Shown piece after piece: positions 54,555 through 61,935 of a DNA stretch of 64,000 nt. Numbering within the stretch: the stretch's first letter is position 1; each line of letters begins with the position of its first letter. The translations under genes and the position numbers were made by a program. The DNA comes from Nocardia vinacea (GTDB lineage: Bacteria > Actinomycetota > Actinomycetes > Mycobacteriales > Mycobacteriaceae), in NCBI RefSeq assembly GCF_035920345.1, contig NZ_CP109149.1:744001-808000 (forward strand), read 5' to 3'. The notes under the pieces were generated by a model that worked only from the letters and a program-made list of their open reading frames with translations, was not told the origin of the DNA and did no database searches.

Positions 54555-55085
54555 ATGGCGGCAACATCCTCGATGAAGGGTCCGCCCGATCGGCCCGTTG
54601 TCGTCGTGATGGGCGTCTCCGGATGCGGAAAATCCACGGTCGGTGCCCTGCTTGCCGAGACGCTGCAGGTCGAGTATGCCGAGGGTGACGATTTCCATCC
54701 GGCGTCGAATATCGAGAAGATGGCGGCCGGTGTGCCGCTGACGGATGCGGATCGCCTGCCATGGCTCGATATCGTCGCGGCATGGCTGGGGGAGCGGCGC
54801 GAGCGCGGCGGGGTGGTCAGCTGCTCGGCGCTGAAGCGCGACTACCGTGATCGGCTGCGGGCGGCCGCACCCGAGACGTTTTTCGTTCATCTGTCCGCAT
54901 CGCGCGCGGAACTGGCCCGCCGAATGGAGACCCGCCGCGGCCATTTCATGCCCGCGACCTTGCTGGACTCGCAGCTGGCCGCGTTGCAGCCATTGGCCAC
55001 GGATGAATTCGGTATCACCGTGGACGCGACCGAGGACCCCGCCGAGCTGGTCCGCGAGGCGGTAGCCGCCTGGGAGTCGAGCTGA
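54555..55085 (+). CDS. gntK: Gluconokinase
   Basis: 176 residues, the usual size. It phosphorylates D-gluconate to 6-phosphogluconate with ATP. The P-loop is VVVVMGVSGCGKSTVGALLAE, then EGDDFHPASNIEKMAAGVPLTDADRLPWLD and VVSCSALKRDYRDRLR, and FVHLSASRAELARRMETRRGHFMPATLLDSQ, all GntK signatures. GTGGAGG precedes ATG 54555. No gluconate transporter or regulator is adjacent in the window. The lactonase remnant at the window's start is too distant to be linked. Confidence 0.95.
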   Translation: MAATSSMKGPPDRPVVVVMGVSGCGKSTVGALLAETLQVEYAEGDDFHPASNIEKMAAGVPLTDADRLPWLDIVAAWLGERRERGGVVSCSALKRDYRDRLRAAAPETFFVHLSASRAELARRMETRRGHFMPATLLDSQLAALQPLATDEFGITVDATEDPAELVREAVAAWESS

Positions 55086-55086
55086 C

Positions 55087-55308
55087 TCAGGTGTCTGTGC
55101 GGCGCCGTGCGACCCGGGTCGCGAGCCAGGCCACACCGAGAATGAGCAGTGGGGTGAGCAGCAGCAGCGGTACCGTCGCCGCACCCGCGAGCGGATGCAG
55201 CCAGCCCGCGACGGTATCGCATATCGCGTCGATCAGGCCGCGAGCCAACTCTGCCACTGGCGAGTGCTCGTCCGGTCCGGTGCTGGCGTGGTCCGGCCAT
55301 CGATTCAC
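55087..55308 (-). CDS. Small single-span membrane protein (hypothetical)
   Basis: 73 residues from GTG 55308. A polar N-terminus is followed by LARGLIDAICDTVAGWLHPL and one strong hydrophobic segment (VPLLLLTPLLILGVAWLATR) with a basic tail (VARRRTDT), the pattern of a small anchored protein. Its stop faces that of gntK with one base between. I do not recognise a family. GTG has no strong ribosome site, so the call is tentative. Confidence 0.45.
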   Translation of the reverse strand: MNRWPDHASTGPDEHSPVAELARGLIDAICDTVAGWLHPLAGAATVPLLLLTPLLILGVAWLATRVARRRTDT

Positions 55309-55402
55309 GGCCAACACCCTACGACATCGGAGCGGTATGTCCGGTAGATCCACGGCCGGACACTCAGCAACCTCACAGCTGCGGATCTGGCATCGTGGAG
55401 GT

Positions 55403-56167
55403 ATGGCAAGTCGTTCGCTACCGGTTTGGAGCATCGCGGTGCTGACCGCGATGGTCTTCGCCATTACCGGAAGCGTGCTCGGACGCGACGGCATCACCGC
55501 GATCGATCAGCCGGGGACCGAGTGGATGGTCCAGCGTCGTACCGCGCCGGTGACGCCGGTCGCGATCGGGGCCAGCTACTTGGGTGGCACGCTGGCGATG
55601 ACCGTGCTTGCGGTGGTCCTGTGTGTCGTGCTGGCCTGGCGTCGGAGGTGGCCGGAGGTGGTACTGGCTGGTGTGGCATCCGCAGGTGCGTGGCCGCTCG
55701 TTGTGGTCGGCAAACATCTCGTCGGACGTACGCGCCCGCCCGAGGCGGATCGTCTCGTCACCGTGACCAATCAGGCGTTTCCGTCCGGACACAGTCTCGG
55801 ATCGATCGTGGTGGTCGGACTCCTTGCCGCGGTGGTGCTATTGCAACTGCACCGCCCGGCCGCCCGCCGGATCGCGGTGACCGTCGCGGCCGTATTCGTT
55901 GTGGCCGTTGGTCTTTCCCGCTGGTATCTCGGCGTGCACTGGCCGACCGATGTGCTCGGCGGCTGGTGTATCGGCGCGCTGTGGCTCGCGCTGTGTCTGG
56001 CGGCGTACCGGGCCTATCTGGTCGGCAGGGCCGGTGTGGTGCACTCTCCGCCGGAGACATTGGGAATGCACACACCCGCGGCCTCGGACAGCAGCAGCGC
56101 CCCGCCGACCAGCGCGGCCACCGCGATCGCGCCGAAGACGAATACCCACAGCAGCGCGGGGATATGA
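55403..56167 (+). CDS. PAP2-family membrane phosphatase
   Basis: 254 residues and about five or six membrane segments. All three phosphatase motifs are intact: KHLVGRTRP (KxxxxxxRP), FPSGHSLG (PSGH) and SRWYLGVHWPTD (SRxxxxxHxxxD). It likely dephosphorylates undecaprenyl pyrophosphate or a phospholipid at the outer membrane face. GGAGGT lies before ATG 55403. The last ~50 residues (after GRAGVV) are polar and run antisense through the end of the M50-like gene, a 154-bp overlap. The catalytic domain ends before the overlap, so the tail may be read-through sequence without function. Confidence 0.9.
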   Translation: MASRSLPVWSIAVLTAMVFAITGSVLGRDGITAIDQPGTEWMVQRRTAPVTPVAIGASYLGGTLAMTVLAVVLCVVLAWRRRWPEVVLAGVASAGAWPLVVVGKHLVGRTRPPEADRLVTVTNQAFPSGHSLGSIVVVGLLAAVVLLQLHRPAARRIAVTVAAVFVVAVGLSRWYLGVHWPTDVLGGWCIGALWLALCLAAYRAYLVGRAGVVHSPPETLGMHTPAASDSSSAPPTSAATAIAPKTNTHSSAGI

Positions 56168-56814
56168 GTGAGCCGGGCGAGCTGATCGGCGTCGGAGTCC
56201 GCGCCCTGCGGCATATTCCAGCGGCGGACCCGTCCGCGCTGCAATTCGATCACCGGCCGGGTGCCCGCGAGCAGTAGGAACCACGCGCCGAGATATGCGA
56301 AACCGGCCTGGACCGTATCCGTTCCGAACCAGGAGACCGCGAAGATGAGAGCGCCCAAGCCGAATACCGTCAGCAGTCCGTAGACGTTGCGCACCTTGAT
56401 CAGGACGGCGGCGAGCAAAGCGATCGCGGTCCAGAGCATGAGGGTGATCCGGTTGGCGCCGAGCAGTGCGGCGAAGCCGAGACCGAGCAGCGGTGGCGAG
56501 GGATAGCCCGCTACCGCGGTCAGAATCATGCCGAGGCCGTAGGGTTTTCCGCTCGATACGGTCAGGCCGGAGGTGTCGGAGTGCAGTGTGATGCTGTTGA
56601 GCCTGCGGCCGGTGAGCAGCGCGGTGAGTGCGTGGCCGCCCTCGTGCGCGATGGTGACCACATTGCGGGTGATCCGCCACAGCGGGCTGTATCCGACCAG
56701 AATCAGGGCCGCGACTGCTGTCGCGATGACCAACCACCATGGTGGCGCGGCCTGGGTTGTGGTGAGCCGGTCCGCGATGGAGGCACCGCGCTCGACGAAT
56801 TCCGCTGTTTGCAC
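56014..56814 (-). CDS. M50B-like membrane metalloprotease
   Basis: 266 residues with six to seven hydrophobic segments. The zinc motif is RNVVTIAHEGGHALTALLTGR (HExxH, His-Glu-Gly-Gly-His), and GYPSPPLLGLGFAALL is the second conserved region of the M50B family. It probably cleaves or binds membrane proteins; the substrate is unknown. Its 3' end overlaps the PAP2 gene antisense by 154 bp. ATG 56814 is the first start. It lies 51 bp downstream of the Gfo/Idh/MocA gene on the same strand. Confidence 0.85.
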   Translation of the reverse strand: MQTAEFVERGASIADRLTTTQAAPPWWLVIATAVAALILVGYSPLWRITRNVVTIAHEGGHALTALLTGRRLNSITLHSDTSGLTVSSGKPYGLGMILTAVAGYPSPPLLGLGFAALLGANRITLMLWTAIALLAAVLIKVRNVYGLLTVFGLGALIFAVSWFGTDTVQAGFAYLGAWFLLLAGTRPVIELQRGRVRRWNMPQGADSDADQLARLTHIPALLWVFVFGAIAVAALVGGALLLSEAAGVCIPNVSGGECTTPALPTR

Positions 56815-56865
56815 CGCCGCACCTTATCCGGCCGCGGCGAGCTTCGCTGAGTCGTCGCGAGCCGG

Positions 56866-57915
56866 TCAGGTGGTGACGAGCTCGCCGAGATCCGCCGATC
56901 TGCGGGCAGCGTCGAGCAATCGCAAGGTGGTGACGGCGTCGCGTGGGTCGACCGGAACGGGTGCGCCGTCGAGGAGTGCGGCGGCCATGGCCTCGTAGAA
57001 CGCGGGGTAGTCGCCTGCGATCGTGGGGACGGGTTCGACGGCGGGTTCCGCGCCCACCGTGCCCCACCGCTCGGGTTCGACTGTGCCCCATGGGCCGTCA
57101 CCGGGGCGACGGCCCGACCGCAGAGCCTCTTCTTGTGGATCCAATCCGTAAGTGACGTAACCGGCTTCGGAGCCGAGCACCCGAAAACGTGGTCCCAGCT
57201 GCGGAGTTACCGCGCTCATCCAGAGGTGTGATCGCACACCCGAGATGTGGGTGAGTGCGACGAAGGCGTCGTCATCGGTCTGGATATTCGGCCGTCGCCG
57301 GTCCAGCTCGCCGTACACCGAGCGCACCGGACCGAACAGCGTCACCGCCTGATCGATCAGATGACTGCCGAGGTCGAACAGTAGTCCGGCGCCGTCGTCG
57401 GCGGAACCGACCTCGCGCCAGCCGCCCTTTGGTACCGGACGCCACCGCTCGAACCGGGACTCGAAACGGCGCACTTCGCCGAGCCGCCCATCCGCGATCA
57501 GCTGCCGCACCGTCAGGAAATCGCCGTCCCAGCGCCGGTTCTGGAATACCGATAGCGCCAGACCGGCATGCTCGGCCCGCGTGATCAGATCCTCGCCCTC
57601 GGTCACGTTCACCGCGAACGGCTTGTCGACGACCACCGGCAGCCCGGCGTCCAGCGCTTGCCGAGCCAGCGGCGCATGCGTTCGATTCGGCGTCGCGATA
57701 ACCACGAGATCAATTCCCGCGATATCGGCGAACAGTTCGTCCGCGCTCGCCAGCACCCGCACCCCGGGATGCTCGCGCCGCGCCTGCTCCGCCCGCACAG
57801 ATGACCCCGTAACCACCGCCGCCACCCGCATCCTCGGCTGCGCGGCGATCAGCGGTGCATGGAACACCGACCCGGCCAATCCGTACCCGACTATGGCGAC
57901 CTGCAGGCTGCTCAT
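56866..57915 (-). CDS. Gfo/Idh/MocA-family oxidoreductase
   Basis: 349 residues. It has an N-terminal Rossmann fold (LQVAIVGYGLAGSVFHAPLIAAQP), the ATPNRTHAPLARQALDAG and VVVDKPFAVNVTEGEDLI motifs with the conserved Lys in DKP, and the QNRRWDGDFLTVR and DLGSHLIDQAVTLFG elements with the catalytic His. These enzymes oxidise or reduce sugars and sugar derivatives with NAD(P). ATG 57915 yields the normal start. Upstream is only decayed sequence, so its promoter lies in 57916-58040. Confidence 0.92.
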   Translation of the reverse strand: MSSLQVAIVGYGLAGSVFHAPLIAAQPRMRVAAVVTGSSVRAEQARREHPGVRVLASADELFADIAGIDLVVIATPNRTHAPLARQALDAGLPVVVDKPFAVNVTEGEDLITRAEHAGLALSVFQNRRWDGDFLTVRQLIADGRLGEVRRFESRFERWRPVPKGGWREVGSADDGAGLLFDLGSHLIDQAVTLFGPVRSVYGELDRRRPNIQTDDDAFVALTHISGVRSHLWMSAVTPQLGPRFRVLGSEAGYVTYGLDPQEEALRSGRRPGDGPWGTVEPERWGTVGAEPAVEPVPTIAGDYPAFYEAMAAALLDGAPVPVDPRDAVTTLRLLDAARRSADLGELVTT

Positions 57916-58040
57916 CGTTCCGACGCTACCGGACCTCTCGACAACAACCTTCCGGCTGATCTGGGAGCGCGGCATTCGCACCGATATGCAGCTGACCATC
58001 GCGGCGCTGGAGCTCGCGGCTGAACCCACAAGGCCCGCTG

Positions 58041-58130
58041 ATGAGTCCGGGCTTCTGGCTGCATCACGCCTCGCTGGAATGGCGCGCCATCGTAGAACGC
58101 AACCTGCGCCCCCTCGGACTTACCCTCACG
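58041..58130 (+). pseudogene. Possible N-terminal fragment of a MarR-family regulator
   Basis: About 30 codons (MSPGFWLHHASLEWRAIVER then NLRPLGLT) resemble the first helix of MarR-type regulators (PGYxLxxAxxxWxRxIxxxLxPLGLTH). After this the frame loses similarity, and the narG remnant begins from the other side near 58206. It appears to be a truncated, probably frameshifted relic. The match is short. Confidence 0.4.
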
Positions 58131-58205
58131 GTCTGCTGCTGGATCATCGGCCCGGATTGGAATTACTGCGCCCTTTGCGCGACCCCGCCCGGCCCGTCGC
58201 CGCGC

Positions 58206-58753
58206 GATTTGATGGTGTGCACTTGAGCGGTGGCGATGATTTCGACGACTTCATCCCAATTCGCCCGCACCAGACCGTATTTGCCCCTGAATTGCTGGTA
58301 TTCCCGACGCAGTACTGGATCGGCCTGGATTTCGGCCCATTCGGTGACCGGATCACCGGTGCGATGCTCGGCATCTCGATACATTTGCAGGAGCATGCCG
58401 TGGATATAGGGATAGTGGATCCGGGTCGGCGAATAGGTGTATCAGGAGAACACGTCATCGCGCGGGTAACCCCGTGGCTCGTATTCGGGACGGTCCGCGC
58501 CGACCGAGGGATAGTCGGTCGCCTGAGTCTCCCAGATGATGATTCCGTCTTTGACGTACACCTTCCGGCGGCAGGATCCGGTGCAGTTCACCCCGTATGT
58601 CGAGTACACGACCTTGTCGTCGCTCCTGCGGTCGCGGTAGAAGGTGTCGCCTTCGCGACCGCCGACATACTGCATGGTGTGCAGGTCCGGAGACAGTCGC
58701 TCGCGGTGAAAGAATTTCCCGGTATGCAACAACAGCGCATCCGGTTCGGTCAT
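58206..58753 (-). pseudogene. narG: Truncated narG (respiratory nitrate reductase alpha subunit)
   Basis: Reading from ATG 58753, the first ~182 codons match NarG: FYRDRRSDDKVVYSTYGVNC, CTGSCRRKVYVKDGIIIWET, TDYPSVGADRPEYEPRGYPR, then after a stop, YTYSPTRIHYPYIHGMLLQM, RTGDPVTEWAEIQADPVLRR and ATAQVHTIK. A TGA at 58444-58442 stands where NarG has Trp in the FSWYTYSPTR motif, so this is an in-frame nonsense change. Similarity ends at about 58206, leaving ~15% of the usual ~1230 residues. NarH, NarJ and NarI are absent. The gene is clearly dead and must come from a former nar operon. Confidence 0.88.
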
Positions 58754-58898
58754 AGATCCTGCCACCTACCTTCGGACGGTGTGTACGACTATCCGGCTCC
58801 ATCAAAACCCAATTGTGTCGCATTCCCCAGCCGCCTCGCCGAAATCGCTTGCTATCGAGTTGCTTGACCAAGATCGCATTTCGAGATGTGATATCGGG

Positions 58899-59840
58899 GT
58901 GGCACAGCGATGGTGGCAGGACCTACCGCCGATGGCGGGGGCGTTCGTCATGGCGACCGGAATCGTGTCGGTGGGGTTGCATCTCACCGGATTCGAGGTT
59001 GTCTCGTGGCTGGTATTCGCACTTGCGGCGGCGGTCTGGCTGCTGCTCGCGATCGACTTCGGCACGCGACTGCTGTGGCATCGTTCGCAATGGGAGGCCG
59101 AGGCCGATACCCCACCCGCATTGACCGGAGTCGCGGCGACAACGGTGCTCGGGACACGGTTATCACTGTCGGGCTGGCAGATTGCGGCTTGCGCATTATT
59201 GGTGCTGGCCGCGGCGATCTGGCTCGGACTATTGCTCGCGGTACTGCGACATTGGAATCGGCGAATGCCGGGCGGGGCATTCCTGGTTTGTGTTTCTACT
59301 CAGGGCCTCGCGGTGCTGGCGGGGACACTGGCCCTGGCCGATGTCGGTGATTGGCTCGTCTGGGTGGCGTTGGCGTTGTTCTGTGTCGGCGTGCTGCTTT
59401 ATCTCGCGGCCTTCACTCATTTCGATATTCGGCAGGTGTGGATCGGTGCGGGCGATCAATGGGTCGCCACCGGTGCGCTGGCGATTTCGACGCTGGCGGC
59501 CGCCGAACTCGTTGGCGCACACCAGTGGACCGGCGCCGCGCATCTGCTGCTCGCGGTGGTCGCGCTGATCGTCCTCGGCCTCAACCTGTTCGGCTACACG
59601 ATCCTTCTGGTCGCCGAGGTGATCCGCCCGCGACCCGAGTACGACATCCGGCGTTGGGCCACGGTTTTCCCGCTCGGCATGACCGCGGTGGCGACGCTGG
59701 CCACCAGTACGGCCACCGACCTGCCCGCACTGCGCACGCTCGGCGACCTGCTGCTCCTGGTTGCGGTGGGCGCGTGGGCGCTCACCTTCGCCGTATTGCT
59801 CGCGGACCGAACGACATTCGAATCCGGTCGGTCCGCGTGA
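58899..59840 (+). CDS. TDT-family (TehA/SLAC1-like) membrane transporter
   Basis: About 313 residues from GTG 58899 with ten hydrophobic segments. The start of the domain, LPPMAGAFVMATGIVSVGLHL, is the tellurite-resistance/dicarboxylate transporter signature. A longer ATG 58779 start would add 40 residues with no membrane character. The family includes anion channels. It is divergent from the narG remnant, and TDT proteins occur beside nar genes in some actinobacteria as I recall, so it may be the surviving part of a lost nitrate locus. Substrate unknown. Confidence 0.78.
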   Translation: MAQRWWQDLPPMAGAFVMATGIVSVGLHLTGFEVVSWLVFALAAAVWLLLAIDFGTRLLWHRSQWEAEADTPPALTGVAATTVLGTRLSLSGWQIAACALLVLAAAIWLGLLLAVLRHWNRRMPGGAFLVCVSTQGLAVLAGTLALADVGDWLVWVALALFCVGVLLYLAAFTHFDIRQVWIGAGDQWVATGALAISTLAAAELVGAHQWTGAAHLLLAVVALIVLGLNLFGYTILLVAEVIRPRPEYDIRRWATVFPLGMTAVATLATSTATDLPALRTLGDLLLLVAVGAWALTFAVLLADRTTFESGRSA

Positions 59841-59955
59841 TCGACATCGGATTCGCTGGGCCTCCAGCACCCAGGCCCGCGCGTCGGCGTAAACACGAAA
59901 AGGCAAGGTCGAAGACGATGATTGGAACGGGTGTCGAAGCGGTAGGCTCCGACGA

Positions 59956-60591
59956 ATGGTGCCCGCCTCTCACTTGGCCGCTTTCGCCTTGGCCGCACTG
60001 ATCATCATCGTAATTCCCGGCCCGAATGTGCTTTTCGCGATCGGACGAGCCTTGGCACACGGTCGGCGCACGGCATTGCTTTCGGTGTTGGGGGCGACGG
60101 TGGGGTCGGCGGTTCCGCTGATTGCCGTTGCACTGGGGTTGGGTGTGGTGCTCGCGGCGTCGGCCGTGCTGCTGACGATCGTCAAGGTGGTGGGTGCGGG
60201 TTATCTGATCTACCTGGGCGTCATGGCGATTCGGGAAAGGAAGAGTCTCGCGGGGGCGCTGCGTTCGCCCGCGCTGGAAGCGAATCCGCGACGCATGTTC
60301 CGGCAAGGTGTGATCGTCGGCGCGACGAATCCGAAGACCATCGTGTTCTTCGCCGCCGTCCTACCGCAGTTCGCCGACCCAGCTACGGGCGCATTGCCTT
60401 TGCAGTTGCTGACGCTCGGGTCGGTAGGGCTCGGCATCCAAATACTCTCCGATGGAACGTGGGCCATGATCGCGGGTGCCGCGCGATCGTGGTTCGTCCG
60501 TTCACCGCGCCGCCTCGAATCCGTCGGCGCCACCGGCGGATTGATGATCATCGGCGTTGGTGCGAGCGTCGCGCTGAGCGGTACCAACTGA
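59956..60591 (+). CDS. LysE-family exporter
   Basis: 211 residues with six membrane helices. IIIVIPGPNVLFAIGRALAHGRRTALLSVLGATVG is the LysE/RhtB signature, and VGAGYLIYLGVMAIRERKS and RRMFRQGVIVGATNPKTIVFFAAVLPQFAD are the next conserved blocks. Members export amino acids or related metabolites. ATG 59956 lacks a strong ribosome site, and the 115-bp upstream gap contains no gene. Its stop is three bases from that of the convergent membrane gene. Confidence 0.92.
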   Translation: MVPASHLAAFALAALIIIVIPGPNVLFAIGRALAHGRRTALLSVLGATVGSAVPLIAVALGLGVVLAASAVLLTIVKVVGAGYLIYLGVMAIRERKSLAGALRSPALEANPRRMFRQGVIVGATNPKTIVFFAAVLPQFADPATGALPLQLLTLGSVGLGIQILSDGTWAMIAGAARSWFVRSPRRLESVGATGGLMIIGVGASVALSGTN

Positions 60592-60594
60592 GGA

Positions 60595-61176
60595 TTACGC
60601 GTGGTTGGTGGTGTTCCAGAACCCGATCCAGAGCGCACCCCACCAGCATGCCTGGGAGATGAGCAGGGTTAGCGCGCCGCGGGCGATCAGTGGTCGATCG
60701 AGGATGCCGCCATGGGCTGCGACTCGGTCGGTGAAGGCGGATGCTTGTAGACCGTTCAGCGTCAGGGCGACGACCAGCGCCATTTTGGTCTGGGTGGTGT
60801 GGTTGGCGATATTCGGTTCGAGGAGTACGCCGCTGGCGACCAGGCCGGTGACGCCCAGCCAGATGGGCAGTTGGAGGCGGTCGGCGACGGTCAGCATTTC
60901 GCGCAGGGGTGTGCGGCGCAGGACCCAGGCCACGGCGAAATAGTCGACCGCCAGCACCGCGCCGAAGCCGAGGACCAGCGATGCCAGGTGGATGAGCAAC
61001 GCCGCATGGTGTAGTGCTGGCGTGCAGTGCAATTGGGTCGACAGCCAGATCGCCGTCGCGAGCGCGGCGCAGGTGGCAACCGTCCGGATTGCGAAACCGC
61101 GCCGGGTATGTACCCCGCCCACCAGCGCCGTCATCGGCGCCGCTTCAAGTCGCGGCCCTGCATTGTCGATCCTCAC
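60595..61176 (-). CDS. Iron-box-linked integral membrane protein (hypothetical)
   Basis: 193 residues from GTG 61176, or 179 from ATG 61134. Four or five hydrophobic segments are seen: TVATCAALATAIWLSTQL, HHAALLIHLASLVLGFGAVL, LQLPIWLGVTGLVASGVLL, MALVVALTLNGLQA and ALTLLISQACWWGALWIGFW. Paired His residues in helix 2 and the general layout recall DUF2269/CopD-like small membrane proteins, but I do not assign a family. A 19-bp site resembling the IdeR/DtxR box sits 26 bp upstream of the GTG, so iron-dependent repression is likely. Heme- or iron-related transport is a guess. Confidence 0.75.
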   Translation of the reverse strand: MRIDNAGPRLEAAPMTALVGGVHTRRGFAIRTVATCAALATAIWLSTQLHCTPALHHAALLIHLASLVLGFGAVLAVDYFAVAWVLRRTPLREMLTVADRLQLPIWLGVTGLVASGVLLEPNIANHTTQTKMALVVALTLNGLQASAFTDRVAAHGGILDRPLIARGALTLLISQACWWGALWIGFWNTTNHA

Positions 61177-61201
61177 TCACACATAACTCGCCCGACCTGG
61201 T

Positions 61202-61220
61202 TAAGGTTAGGCACGCCTAA
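61202..61220. promoter_or_regulatory. IdeR/DtxR-type iron box
   Basis: TAAGGTTAGGCACGCCTAA matches the 19-bp actinobacterial iron-box pattern TTAGGTTAGGCTAACCTAA at 15 positions and has the inverted TTAGGC/GCCTAA core. It lies between the response-regulator stop and the start of the membrane gene at 61176. Iron-loaded IdeR would block that promoter. Confidence 0.7.
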
Positions 61221-61260
61221 TGCTAGTGTCTCCGATTTCGGTCGAGATCAACAGGGGTAT

Positions 61261-61935
61261 TCAGCGGCGGCGCGGTGCTGCGGTGTACTCCTGTTCGGGG
61301 CGGCCGGTGGTGCCGTAGCGCAGCCGCATCTGGACCGTGCCCGCGGCGACCAGGGTGGCGAGATAGCGCTGGGCGGTGGCGCGGGAGATGCCGATGGCGG
61401 TGGCCACCTCGGCGGCGGAAAGCGGTGCGGTGGCCTCGAGAATGGTGTGCAGGACGAGGTCTTTGGTGGGGGAGGCGATGACGGTGGTCGCGGTGGGCGT
61501 CGAGGTCGGGCGTAGCGCTTGGAGTGCGGCTTCGATGCTCGCGTTATCGATCTGGGGTGCGGCGAGGGTGCGGCGGTAGCGGGCGTATCCGGCAAGGCGG
61601 GCCGCGAGCATGGTGTGCGGGAAAGGTTTCACCAAGTATGCGAGTGCGCCTGCGGCGAATGCGGCTCGCACGGTTGCGCTTTCGGTGGCGGCGGTCAATA
61701 CCATGGCGTCGCAGTGCAATTCGCGCACGAGGTCGATGCCCGAACCGTCCGGCAGGTACACATCGACCAGCGCCAGGTCGATCGCATTGGCGGCGTTGAG
61801 TTCTCGCGCGGCGGCCAGGGTGTTCGCGGTGCCCGCGACAGTGAAACCCGAGATGGATTCGACGATTCCGGCGTGCAGATTGGCCACGCGGAAGTCGTCG
61901 TCCACCACCAGCACGGTCAGATCTGTTGCGGCCAT
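61261..61935 (-). CDS. CitB/DcuR-type response regulator
   Basis: 224 residues. The receiver domain has the acidic pair in VLVVDDDFRVANLH, phosphoacceptor Asp58 in LALVDVYLPDG, and Lys in YLVKPF. The C-terminal DNA-binding region (HTILEATAPLSAAEVATAIGISRATAQRYLATLVAAGTVQMRLRYG) is the HTH of CitB/DctR-like regulators of organic-acid transport. Its start overlaps the sensor kinase stop by 19 bp, so the pair is translationally coupled. The divergent ABC ATPase beyond the kinase is a possible target. Confidence 0.93.
   Translation of the reverse strand: MAATDLTVLVVDDDFRVANLHAGIVESISGFTVAGTANTLAAARELNAANAIDLALVDVYLPDGSGIDLVRELHCDAMVLTAATESATVRAAFAAGALAYLVKPFPHTMLAARLAGYARYRRTLAAPQIDNASIEAALQALRPTSTPTATTVIASPTKDLVLHTILEATAPLSAAEVATAIGISRATAQRYLATLVAAGTVQMRLRYGTTGRPEQEYTAAPRRR

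Noticed and set aside
57581..58867. A 428-codon plus-strand frame across the Gfo gene start and narG remnant
   Set aside because: It spans the sense region of two unrelated minus-strand sequences and has no conserved domain.
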